24,048 nt of DNA, taken from NCBI GenBank assembly GCA_938003765.1, contig CALKYE010000117.1:1-24048 (forward strand). The letters run 5' to 3'. Position numbers and translations under genes: made by a program. A model generated the notes under the pieces. The model saw nothing but the letters and a program-made list of their open reading frames with translations, made no database searches and was not told the origin of the DNA. Shown one piece after another: positions 8,101 to 14,697 of the stretch; the first letter of the stretch is position 1, and each line of letters begins with the position of its first letter. Source of the DNA: an uncultured Planctomycetia bacterium (GTDB taxonomy: Bacteria > Planctomycetota > UBA1135 > GCA-002686595).

Positions 8101-8691
8101 CTCTCGCCTGGTGAACTGCGTGAGTTCTCCCTCGAGTACTCGACGCGCGAACTCGAAGTCGAGGTGACGAGTGAATCCGGCGCGCCCGTCGCCGGCGCCG
8201 AAGTGTCGCTCTCGACTCTCGATGGCGGCCCGGCGTGCAACGCCAGGACCGATCAAGACGGACGCGTGGTCATGCTGGCGTCTCGCGAGGGCAAGCTCCG
8301 GCTCAACGCGTTCCATGCCGAGTCCGGCTCGAACTCCACGCTGATCGAGCTGGCGGGCGGCGGCCCCCACCGAGCAACGCTGCGACTCGAGCGCGGTGTT
8401 CCTTGCTCAGGCGTCGCACGCTTCGGAGCGGGCCTGCAGCCGCCCAGCGCTCCCGTACCGCTGTTCGTGCGTCGCGCGGACGACACCACGCACGTCGCGC
8501 AGGCGTCGCTCAAGTTCGAGCGCGGCGAGGCGCGCTTCGCGCTCGTCGGGCTCCAGCCGGGGCGCTACTCCGTGCGCCCGCACTACGACGGCGAGTGGCG
8601 GCCGGAGGTGACGCTCGTCGTGCCGGAAGGCGGGAGCACCACGCTCGAACTCGTGCTCGGACAGCCTGGGCCGGCGCAGCCCAAGCGGTGA
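5104..8691 (+). CDS. ECF-type sigma factor fused to a transmembrane helix and a large carboxypeptidase-regulatory-like repeat region
   Basis: This encodes 1195 residues against about 180-200 for an ordinary ECF sigma factor. Region 2 lies at about 29-90 (R-E-P-T-Q-A-D-D-L-L-Q-Q-T-F is the DDxxQExF-like core; L-V-P-W-L-L-G-I-L follows). Region 4 is at about 112-172 (A-F-S-E-L-S-A-R-D-R-F-V-L ... A-A-E-I-A-H-E-L-G-G-S-P-G-A-V-R helix-turn-helix). A hydrophobic stretch at 237-257 is a single transmembrane helix, with a weaker one near 176-188. The remaining 930 residues are tandem beta-sandwich repeats, recognisable by G-x-V-x-D-x-x-G-x-P-I-x-G-A-x-V at roughly 313, 420, 552, 638, 732, 928 and 1017. 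If the helix spans the inner membrane, the sigma part is cytoplasmic and the repeats periplasmic. The frame is continuous, without a stop or frameshift. No separate anti-sigma gene is adjacent; the fused part may do that job. The gene is divergent from the beta-helix gene. Confidence 0.88.
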   Translation: MHDTRLERLFEQFRRHGDVAALGEVFDATSPELLRVAMALVREPTQADDLLQQTFLTAIERAGRYEAGRRLVPWLLGILAHHAREQRRVARRAVDAERMLRPAPRTPQEALLDAEIEQALARAFSELSARDRFVLEAYLVHDKGAAEIAHELGGSPGAVRMQIHRGLERLRRVLPASLAIGAAGAALSTRGLETVRATVLSAAERAVGSLDPHSSVQRPVRARPQLQTLRVLSSKQAIGTALALALCALLATWLGLARGARVDTSSESADAGRTAAPSDPLQRGSDRDELVVAARQEVGSAASDSARDPQLGALRGRLLEHDGAPIAGKRVDLLELDERAVFKRLPIGGDVASPPLLVAQTTSDIDGVFVLSGAKTFRALHALGIDLGGSRPSVRVLDAAFAAGECVDIGDIVLAPTGVLRGRVTDPHGLPIAGARVRAGQLSEWIAQLGLYELGPDTAIGELRAVGEGEALQLRSWFEVPAWLAELEELLPLVATRTDARGEFVFPHAPATRLKLLIDRPGRATVLAATPELDDGDELDVGALTLDDGRTLAGRVLDSTGRPVVGAQVRGGRADGDGSTAVFGPLHTTDAGGRFRITGRSTLAGSIVIARRETSSPWTIRFAEGESIELRLGSEFELQVTLVDPAGAPIEAPAFELTPGSEPIPLGAFTAARATVPATSLGNGRWSLGMRPRGEYVLRVGAAGFAQKTSTCLVPCATPLELVLDPTVATEVRVVAESGGAPIAGAVVTVESSNDREGHIATGTTDPEGGVVLELPARAERRMLLRAQHSRFAPRAAPLGDPRAPMTLELGEGGAVVARADRAAFGGRRHTLILQHRGVAPLLEGGFPMFAAFGVDGVARRDRLPVGQWTWSVVESLLPGEALAHSGERETQWMIARGEFELHEGETLQLEVGAPAASRQRRGSAAGSVYGSVRVNGAPADDVDLYLTSMTAGVLSNQVQTKPDVGAFRFEAVEAGSYFLTAAIARDGLFSQLGSQRFELSPGELREFSLEYSTRELEVEVTSESGAPVAGAEVSLSTLDGGPACNARTDQDGRVVMLASREGKLRLNAFHAESGSNSTLIELAGGGPHRATLRLERGVPCSGVARFGAGLQPPSAPVPLFVRRADDTTHVAQASLKFERGEARFALVGLQPGRYSVRPHYDGEWRPEVTLVVPEGGSTTLELVLGQPGPAQPKR

Positions 8692-8745
8692 GACGTGCGC
8701 TGAGTCGCAGATCTCGCCGCGCCGTGCGCCCAGCGCAACGGCGAA

Positions 8746-8781
8746 CAGCACAGGGGCGAGCGCGCGCCCGTCCCTGTGCTG
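8746..8781. terminator. Hairpin between convergent ECF and propeller genes
   Basis: A perfect 10-bp inverted repeat (CAGCACAGGG at 8746-8755, CCCTGTGCTG at 8772-8781) lies between the ECF stop (8691, plus) and the propeller stop (8818, minus). The stem can extend inward by a G-T, a C-G and a G-C pair. It is symmetric, so it may act on both transcripts; no T-tract follows. Confidence 0.6.
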
Positions 8782-8817
8782 CTGATGACGATCAACCAGT
8801 CCGCGCGACGCCGGCGC

Positions 8818-10572
8818 TCACGGTCCGACGAAGTACTCCAGCGCGTTGCTCATGAAGGTGGTTGCGAGCGCGCCCTGCGGGTCGCGGCCCCAGTACTGCA
8901 CGTTCACGCGCTGGCCGATCTGCGAGAGCGCAGCCGGCGCGGTCACGCCGAGCAGCCCGTCGGCGTAGCTGTTCATGTCGAGCTGGAACTGACCCGAGCA
9001 GTCGTCGACCGTCGGCGGGTTGCCGCCGGAGTTCGCCACCGGCGTGCGCACGACCGGAGTGGCGACGCAGAACGTGCCGGCGCCGAAAGGAACCGCGAGG
9101 CGTCCGCCGAGGCTGAAGAACATGAGCCCCGCCTTGTTGTTGGGCGCGTCGTCGCAGGTCACGACGAAGCCCGAGTTCTGGCTGGCGCGCGGCCAACCGC
9201 TCGAGCTCAGGCTCGGCTCGCAGCCCGCGCTCGTGACCGACGACGTGCAGTACACGATCGGGTCGGGCTGCATGACGCGCAGGAACACGTCGGACTTGCC
9301 GTTGACGTCGCCCTGCACGAGGTTCGAGGCCGCGGCGTCGAACACGACCAGACCACCGCCTTGCGCCAGCGCGGGACGGCTCGACCAGGTGTTGGGCTGA
9401 CCGCTCACGCCCGTCGGCCGCGACGCGAGGTGGGTGACGCCGCGATCGAGATCGCGCACGTACACCGCGGAGAACGGGGCCGCGTCGACGGCCACGTCGG
9501 GCGCGCTGCTGACGAAGGCGACACTGCGACCGTCGCCGGAGATCGCGGGCAACGTCGGCCCCGACGAAGTGAAGCCGCCGGCGACGCTGCGGTTGACGAG
9601 CTCGGTCACTCCGGTTTGACGGTCGTGCACGAACACGTCCTGCACGCCGTTGCCGTCGCCGGCCACCAGGTTCGTCGACGCGCTCAGGAACGCGACGTAG
9701 CGCCCGTCCGCGCTGATCGAGGCCTCGTACGACGCGCCGTTCGACAGAGCGCCGCCGAGCGGATCGGAGATGTTCGCCACGCCGCCCGACACGAGATTGC
9801 GGACGAACACGTCCTGCACGCCGTTGAAGTCGTTGAGCGTGATGTTGGAGGCGCTGGAGTGGAACGCGACGAAGCTGCCGTCGTCGGAGATCGAAGGCGC
9901 GCCCGAGGCGCCGCTGGCGACTCCGAGCGCGCCGCGGGACGCGCACGTGATCGTCCCCGTCTGCGTGTCGCGCACGAACACGTCGACGAAGGCGTTCACG
10001 CCGAGCGGGTTGAGGTCGTCGGCGCTGCTCTGGAACGCGACGTAGCGGCCGTCGAAGGAGATCGAGGGGTTGTTCGAAGTCCCGTTCGCAGCAGCCAGTG
10101 AGCCGGCCGCCGTGCTCACGCGGGTGATCAGGCCCGTGTTCAAGTTCTTGAGCAGCACGTCCGTCGTCCCGTTGCCGTCCAGCGCCACGAGGTTGGTGGC
10201 GTGGCTGGTGAAGGCCACGAACTGGCCGTCGCCGCTGATGCGCGCGTCGAAGCTGTCGTCGTCGCCGTTCAGACCCGTGTGCGTGCGACTGACCATGGTC
10301 AGCGTCGCGGCCTGGCGGTCGAACACGTAAACGTCGGTGTGGCCGTTGACGTCCTGCGGCAGCAAGCCCGCGTCGGACTCGAACGCGATGTAGCGGCCGT
10401 CGCGCGAGATCGAGGGGCTGCGCGAGAGTTCGGTCGGGAACTGGCCGAACGAGTCGCGGCTGATCAGGGCGGTCTCGCCGTTGGTTCCGGCGCCGCTTTG
10501 GGCAAGCGCTGCGGCGGAGAGCGCCAGTGGGGCCAGACAAACACGAAGAGAGGTGGAGACGAGAAGTCGCAT
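8818..10572 (-). CDS. Secreted TolB/PD40-like seven-repeat beta-propeller protein with shared C-terminal module
   Basis: This encodes 584 residues. The signal peptide is residues 1-25 (Arg at 2 and 10, hydrophobic 12-24, A-L-A-Q end). Seven repeats of 57-59 residues follow, each with I-S-x-D-G-R-Y-V-A-F (starting at 55, 112, 171, 228, 286, 344 and, degenerate, 401) and then N-G-x-x-D-V-F-V-R-D-x-x-T-G. This is the PD40/TolB-like blade pattern, and seven copies would close one propeller. Residues 438-584 are a module starting Y-C with A-G-C-E-P, then L-M-F-F-S, P-F-G-A-G-T-F-C-V-A, P-V-V-R-T-P, a C-S-G-x-F turn, W-G-R-D-P and a final F-V-G-P. It matches the end of the beta-helix protein. No enzymatic residues were recognised; a surface or outer-membrane-associated binding role is inference. 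ATG 10572 was chosen because the signal peptide starts there; the frame is open 15 codons further. It lies downstream of the second ECF gene on the same strand. Confidence 0.87.
   Translation of the reverse strand: MRLLVSTSLRVCLAPLALSAAALAQSGAGTNGETALISRDSFGQFPTELSRSPSISRDGRYIAFESDAGLLPQDVNGHTDVYVFDRQAATLTMVSRTHTGLNGDDDSFDARISGDGQFVAFTSHATNLVALDGNGTTDVLLKNLNTGLITRVSTAAGSLAAANGTSNNPSISFDGRYVAFQSSADDLNPLGVNAFVDVFVRDTQTGTITCASRGALGVASGASGAPSISDDGSFVAFHSSASNITLNDFNGVQDVFVRNLVSGGVANISDPLGGALSNGASYEASISADGRYVAFLSASTNLVAGDGNGVQDVFVHDRQTGVTELVNRSVAGGFTSSGPTLPAISGDGRSVAFVSSAPDVAVDAAPFSAVYVRDLDRGVTHLASRPTGVSGQPNTWSSRPALAQGGGLVVFDAAASNLVQGDVNGKSDVFLRVMQPDPIVYCTSSVTSAGCEPSLSSSGWPRASQNSGFVVTCDDAPNNKAGLMFFSLGGRLAVPFGAGTFCVATPVVRTPVANSGGNPPTVDDCSGQFQLDMNSYADGLLGVTAPAALSQIGQRVNVQYWGRDPQGALATTFMSNALEYFVGP
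9630..9826. repeat. Exact 23-nt repeat within the propeller gene, one blade apart
   Basis: The same 23 bases occur at 9630-9652 and 9804-9826, 174 nt (58 codons) apart. They encode the N-G-V-Q-D-V-F-V part of the fourth and fifth repeats, so these blades look recently duplicated or homogenised. Confidence 0.7.
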
Positions 10573-10619
10573 GGAAATGACTCGGAGGAGCGCGAATGGT
10601 GAACGGGGCCGCGCCAACA

Positions 10620-10738
10620 GCGGCCGGCCGCCCGTATCAACGGCGGCCGCGCCGAGGCATTTCTGGCCTTCGCGCGGCTCTGCGCCTCCCCCGCTCGCCC
10701 CGCACCTCGCTCGCTCGACCGCGCGGCGCGGCCGGCCG
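10620..10738. repeat. GC palindromes in the gap between the second ECF gene and the propeller gene
   Basis: The 10-mer palindrome CGGCCGGCCG occurs at both ends of the 168-bp gap (10621-10630, inside the 12-bp palindrome at 10620-10631, and 10729-10738). CCGCGC-G-GCGCGG at 10719-10731 overlaps the second copy, and an 8-bp stem (10625-10632 with 10642-10649, 9-base loop) overlaps the first. These may be protein-binding sites or RNA hairpins separating two genes of one transcript; chance is possible at this GC content. Confidence 0.4.
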
Positions 10739-10740
10739 TG

Positions 10741-12960
10741 CTACTCGCTCATCCGACGCGCCTCGAGCACGCGCCAGGCGACGATCGCGCCGAACTCGTC
10801 CAGCGCGGCGACCTGCACCACGGCGAGCACGTCGTGGCCGTCGAATCGAACGGCGCGCACGGCGTAGCTGTGACCCACTCGCGCAGCGGCGCTGTTGGAC
10901 AGTGCGCCAGCAGACTCCAATTGCCGCTTGAACTCGGCCAGGCTGGCCTGCTCGGCGTCGCGGACTTCACTTGTGTAGGCGCCCTGACGCGGCGGGAAGC
11001 GAAACTCTGCTGCAACTCGACCGGCTGCGCCCGCGAGGCGTTCGAGATCGCGCGCTTCGACCGACTCCAGCGCAACTGCGCCGAGGTCGAGCACGACACC
11101 GCGTACACCGCCGTCGAGCCCGGGATGGAGCCGCACGGAGTCGCGGTGCTCGCCTTGGAAGCCCAGGTGCGACTCCGCCGAGGCGTGATCCCCGTCGAGC
11201 AGCGACAGCGCCGAGCCCTGCAACGGACCTCGCCCGATCTCGGTCCACTGCCCCAAGTACGGCGTCAGACGCGCGAGGCCGCTTCCAGCAGCGCCGCGCA
11301 ACGCTCCGAAGCGCGCTTCGATGTCCGCGGGAAACGACTCGAACATGCGCGTGTTGGCGGCGGCATGCGTCCGTGCGAGCTCCGCGCGCAGCTCGGCGTC
11401 GCTCATCTCGAGCAGTTCCGCGGGTGCGGGCGCAACCTCGTCGCGCAGCAGGCTCGGCCGCCAGGTGGATCGTTCGGAGTCCGACGGCCAGCGCTTCAGC
11501 TCGCGCCACGCCAGCGTGCATCCGTCCGCGTCGACGCGCACGACATGGAGCGCGACCAGGAGATCGAACTCGCGCGCGGAGCGAGTGCGCAACAAGTAGC
11601 TGCGTCCGGCGCGCGCCGGCGCGCGGGCGATGAGCGGCGAGTGCGCGAGCTCGCCCTCGGTGGCTGCGTCGAACCGCTGCGATTCGAGGCTCTCCGTCAC
11701 CACTCGTCGTACGGCCGCATCGAGACTCCAGTCGGCCTGCCCCTCGGAAGGCTCGACCCACAGCGCGTCGTAGCGCACCGCAGTCGCCGCGTCCGCACTC
11801 GGCGGCGCGACAGTCCCGAGCTGGTTCAAGGACGCGGCGCCGACGTCGACGATCGCGCCCTCGCCGGCAGCGCTCAAGTAGCCGCCTTCGAGCGCGATCT
11901 GCGGCCAGCGATTGAAGTCGTGGACGCGCTCGGTGAACGAGTAGTACGCGCCGCCTTGGCGCATCCAGGGCAACTCGAGCTCGGCGAAGCGCTCGCGCTC
12001 GAGCAGGCGGACGAGGCCGGCGCGCGATTCCCGCGTCAGCTCTTCATGGCCTCGCGCATCGTCCGGATCGATCTCGAGCGCGCGGTCCAGCAGCACGATC
12101 TTGATCTGACGTACTCGTTCGAGCAGTTGCGCGAGCGAAGCCTGCTCCAGCGCGAAGGCCGCCTTGGCTGCGGGTTGGGCGAGCTCGCGCTCGACTCTCG
12201 CTGGCGCGTCGGCGTTCGCGCGCGCGTCGGTGACCGCTACGAGCGAAGCACTCTCGGCCTGTGACGCACGCAGCGGCGCGGCGGCGGAGTCCGCGTCGAC
12301 GGGCTCGGAGCGCGTAGCGAGCCACGCGAAGGTCAGCGCGCCGGCCGCTGCGATGCTGACGGTCCACGCGATCCAAACCGACGCGCTCGCGCCGGCGCCA
12401 GTGGCCACCTCGCCAGCGTTCTCCGCGTCGAGCAGCCCCAGCAGCGCCGTCGACCACGCGCGACGGTCGCCGTGCTCGGCGTCGAGCTTCGTGCGCAGTT
12501 GCGCGAGCGCGCGCGACAGTTGCGCACGCACCGTCCCGGCCGGCGCGCCGCAGCGCTGGGCGTACTGCGTGGGCGTGAGGCCGTCGTAGTAGACGGCCAC
12601 GACGACACTGCGGTACGGCTCGTCGAGCGCGAGCACCGCCGAGACGACTCCGTGCTGCAACTCGATCTGCTCGAGGCTCGTCGAACTCGACGCCGTGGCC
12701 TCGGGGCGCGCCGCCGTTTGCTCGCGAGTGGTGCGGCGCCGCTCGTGGCGCGCACGATCGACGGCGCGAGTTCGCAGCACGGTCGATAGCCATCCGCGCA
12801 CGCTGACCGTGGACGGCGGTCGGCTCAGCGCCGCCACCATGGCGTCCTGCGCCAAGTCGTCAGCGCTGGCGTCGTCGCGCGTGAGGCTGCGGGCCAGCGC
12901 CAAGACGAACTCGCGGTGCTCGACCAGGGCTTGCGGGGTCAGATGAGCTGAATTGGCCAT
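10741..12960 (-). CDS. ECF-type sigma factor fused to a transmembrane helix and a duplicated ectodomain
   Basis: This encodes 739 residues. Region 2 spans about 15-77 (L-T-R-D-D-A-S-A-D-D-L-A-Q-D-A-M-V-A-A-L; V-R-G-W-L-S-T-V-L-R-T-R-A-V-D-R-A-R). Region 4 spans about 96-160 (V-L-A-L-D-E-P-Y-R-S-V-V ... T-P-T-Q-Y-A-Q-R-C-G-A-P-A-G-T-V-R). One transmembrane helix lies at about 194-215, followed by an Ala-rich linker and a charged helical stretch (about 255-330). The rest is not a family I recognise, but its two halves resemble each other: 369-490 and 621-735 both start with G-x-V/I-V/L-D-V/L-G-A and end with R-x-G-x-S-Y ... A-W-R-x-L. GAGAGGAA at 12976-12969, eight bases before ATG 12960, supports the start. 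If the helix is inserted in the usual way, the sigma part is cytoplasmic. No anti-sigma gene is adjacent. The propeller gene follows after 168 bp on the same strand; a metalloprotease-like gene diverges 202 bp upstream. Confidence 0.87.
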   Translation of the reverse strand: MANSAHLTPQALVEHREFVLALARSLTRDDASADDLAQDAMVAALSRPPSTVSVRGWLSTVLRTRAVDRARHERRRTTREQTAARPEATASSSTSLEQIELQHGVVSAVLALDEPYRSVVVAVYYDGLTPTQYAQRCGAPAGTVRAQLSRALAQLRTKLDAEHGDRRAWSTALLGLLDAENAGEVATGAGASASVWIAWTVSIAAAGALTFAWLATRSEPVDADSAAAPLRASQAESASLVAVTDARANADAPARVERELAQPAAKAAFALEQASLAQLLERVRQIKIVLLDRALEIDPDDARGHEELTRESRAGLVRLLERERFAELELPWMRQGGAYYSFTERVHDFNRWPQIALEGGYLSAAGEGAIVDVGAASLNQLGTVAPPSADAATAVRYDALWVEPSEGQADWSLDAAVRRVVTESLESQRFDAATEGELAHSPLIARAPARAGRSYLLRTRSAREFDLLVALHVVRVDADGCTLAWRELKRWPSDSERSTWRPSLLRDEVAPAPAELLEMSDAELRAELARTHAAANTRMFESFPADIEARFGALRGAAGSGLARLTPYLGQWTEIGRGPLQGSALSLLDGDHASAESHLGFQGEHRDSVRLHPGLDGGVRGVVLDLGAVALESVEARDLERLAGAAGRVAAEFRFPPRQGAYTSEVRDAEQASLAEFKRQLESAGALSNSAAARVGHSYAVRAVRFDGHDVLAVVQVAALDEFGAIVAWRVLEARRMSE

Positions 12961-13162
12961 TGTCCAGGTTCCTCTCGGGGGGCGCCCTGGGAACGACAGG
13001 CTCGCCGAAGCGCTGCACGCTCGGCCGGTGAATCTTGGCGAGTTTCGCGCGTCGCCGCTCGCTCGCGCCTCGTCCGCATCGCCCCCCGGCTCATTCAGCT
13101 CGTGCTACCGTCGGTTTGATCCCCGACTCCGACTTCACACTCGACTGCAGTCCTTCCGCCCC
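12961..13162. other. Divergent intergenic region, 202 bp
   Basis: This gap separates the second ECF gene (minus) from the metalloprotease-like gene (plus) and should hold promoters for both. Apart from the ribosome-binding site at 12969-12976 and the short palindrome GGCGCC near 12980, I see no convincing promoter elements, hairpins or small gene. Confidence 0.4.
12969..12976 (-). promoter_or_regulatory. Shine-Dalgarno of the second ECF gene
   Basis: Read on the minus strand, GAGAGGAA lies eight bases before ATG 12960. It fixes the start of the gene and is one of the few clear ribosome-binding sites in the window. Confidence 0.6.
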
Positions 13163-14656
13163 ATGTGGAAAACCGTCGCCTCTCGTCTGCTCGCGGTCGT
13201 GCTCCTGGGTTGCGCGCCCCTCCTCGCACAGATCGGCGCGACGCCGACGCCGACGCGAACGGGGCTCGTGGAACGGCCGAAGGATCCGGCGCTCGAGTTC
13301 CTCGAGCCGTACGGACTGCACAACTTCTCGACGCACTACATCCGAGCGCTGCAGTCGCTGCTCACCGCTCGTGAGAAGTACGCGCGCAAGGAGTACGCGA
13401 GCGCGCAGGCGACGCTCTCCAGCCTGTGGGCGAGCTATCCCGTGGGCCACCCCAGTTGGGGCAACCTCCCGTTCAAGCCCTTCGGCATCAACTTGGGATT
13501 GCCTGCGTGCTACTACGAGCTGCGCATGCTCAGCGACATGACGCAGTTCCGTCTGGCGAACCCGGGCCTGCCTCCCCCGCCGCGCACCGTGCGACTCACG
13601 GTGCTCGTCGTGGGCGCGAGCTCGGGCATCGAGCCGCGCAATCTGACCGAGCTCACGCAGGGCGGCGGCGTGGCCGTGACCCACACCATCGACCCGCGCG
13701 TCGCGCAGAACGGGTATCGCGCGGTGCACGAGTCGCTGCGCGGGTTCAACGAGTACGTGCTCGCGATGACGCAAGGGCAGCTCGGCGTCGAGACGCACAT
13801 CCTGCCGCTCCCGACGGTGTCGCTGCCCGTGCACGCAGGCGTCGGCAGCGGCGGCTTCTACTACGCCAGCCTCGTCGAAGCCTCGTCGGTGTTCGCGCAC
13901 GTGCCGCCCGCGGAGCTCGCGGCCACCGACTGGTGGTGGATCCTGTATCCCTCGCACGTGCCCGAGCAGTACCCCGACTTCCTCAACACCGAGTTCATCA
14001 CCGGCGGCATGGGCGTCGGAGCCGACGGCTCTTCGCCGTTCTTCATCATCGACGACCGTTGGATCGTGCGGAAGCCGCCGCACCTGGGCAGCGGTGAGTA
14101 CTCGGACATCGAGCGCAGCGTCTACTTGCCGCAGTGGTTCCAGCACGAGTTCTTCCACCACCTGTTCCGCATCTACGGGCAGTTCGGCCTCGAGAGCACG
14201 CCGCACCAGTGGTTCAACCTGGCCAACTGGCCCTCCGACTTCGTCGGACGCTACGAGGCGGACTACTACCACGAAGCGCTCTACAAGCGCCTGCAGACGG
14301 CGACTCCGCCGCTGAAGGTTGCGCTGCGTTATGCGACGACGGGCGCGCCGTGGGCGCAGCTCAGCGTGAACGACGTGCTCGGCGCGTACCGCCGCTCGCC
14401 CGTCCAGAACGCCTGGCACACGGGCGACATCCTGTTCGTGGGGCAGCAACTGAGGTGGCGCAACTCCGCGCCGGTGAGCTGGAATCTCCAACCCGACGTG
14501 CTGCAAGGCGTGCTGAACACCGGCCCCGACTGTCCGTACTACAGCCATCCACTGGGCCGCAAGTTCAACATCGTGCTCGAGCGCGACGCCATCGGCGATC
14601 TGACCTCGCAGATCGGCGGCTTCATGTTCCTGGGAGAGTTCTACGAGCGACTGTGA
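13163..14656 (+). CDS. Exported HExxH-containing metalloprotease-like protein
   Basis: This encodes 497 residues. The signal peptide covers about 1-23 (K3, R8, hydrophobic 9-22, L-L-A-Q). L-L-G-C at 14-17 faintly resembles a lipobox, but the later A-Q site fits the other exported proteins here better. A helical, tetratricopeptide-like stretch spans about 55-92 (A-L-Q-S-L-L-T-A-R-E-K-Y-A-R-K-E-Y-A-S-A). From about 141 a second domain begins with V-R-L-T-V-L-V-V-G-A. Residues 328-332 are H-E-F-F-H in Q-W-F-Q-H-E-F-F-H-H-L, the zinc-metalloprotease signature, with E344 in G-L-E-S-T-P-H a candidate third ligand; H333 and H348 are nearby. I do not recognise a named family. A peptidase of secreted or periplasmic substrates is inferred from the motif; proteolysis is not proven. 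The same-strand gene downstream starts 41 bp later, so the two may be cotranscribed. Confidence 0.7.
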   Translation: MWKTVASRLLAVVLLGCAPLLAQIGATPTPTRTGLVERPKDPALEFLEPYGLHNFSTHYIRALQSLLTAREKYARKEYASAQATLSSLWASYPVGHPSWGNLPFKPFGINLGLPACYYELRMLSDMTQFRLANPGLPPPPRTVRLTVLVVGASSGIEPRNLTELTQGGGVAVTHTIDPRVAQNGYRAVHESLRGFNEYVLAMTQGQLGVETHILPLPTVSLPVHAGVGSGGFYYASLVEASSVFAHVPPAELAATDWWWILYPSHVPEQYPDFLNTEFITGGMGVGADGSSPFFIIDDRWIVRKPPHLGSGEYSDIERSVYLPQWFQHEFFHHLFRIYGQFGLESTPHQWFNLANWPSDFVGRYEADYYHEALYKRLQTATPPLKVALRYATTGAPWAQLSVNDVLGAYRRSPVQNAWHTGDILFVGQQLRWRNSAPVSWNLQPDVLQGVLNTGPDCPYYSHPLGRKFNIVLERDAIGDLTSQIGGFMFLGEFYERL

Positions 14657-14697
14657 GAGGCGCAGCGCGGGACTCAACGTCGAAGCGGTGACTTAGC

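Noticed and set aside
8818..10572. Repeated short sequences considered as a CRISPR-like or intergenic repeat array
   Set aside because: They lie in frame inside the propeller gene at 57-59 codon spacing and encode the blades.
10738..12264. A 508-codon plus-strand open frame opposite the second ECF gene
   Set aside because: Low-complexity Arg/Glu/Ala composition, no domain; the minus strand encodes a clear sigma factor.
13163..13230. Lipobox (L-L-G-C) in the metalloprotease-like protein
   Set aside because: The residue at -2 is not favoured and a better signal peptidase I site follows; left as an alternative only.
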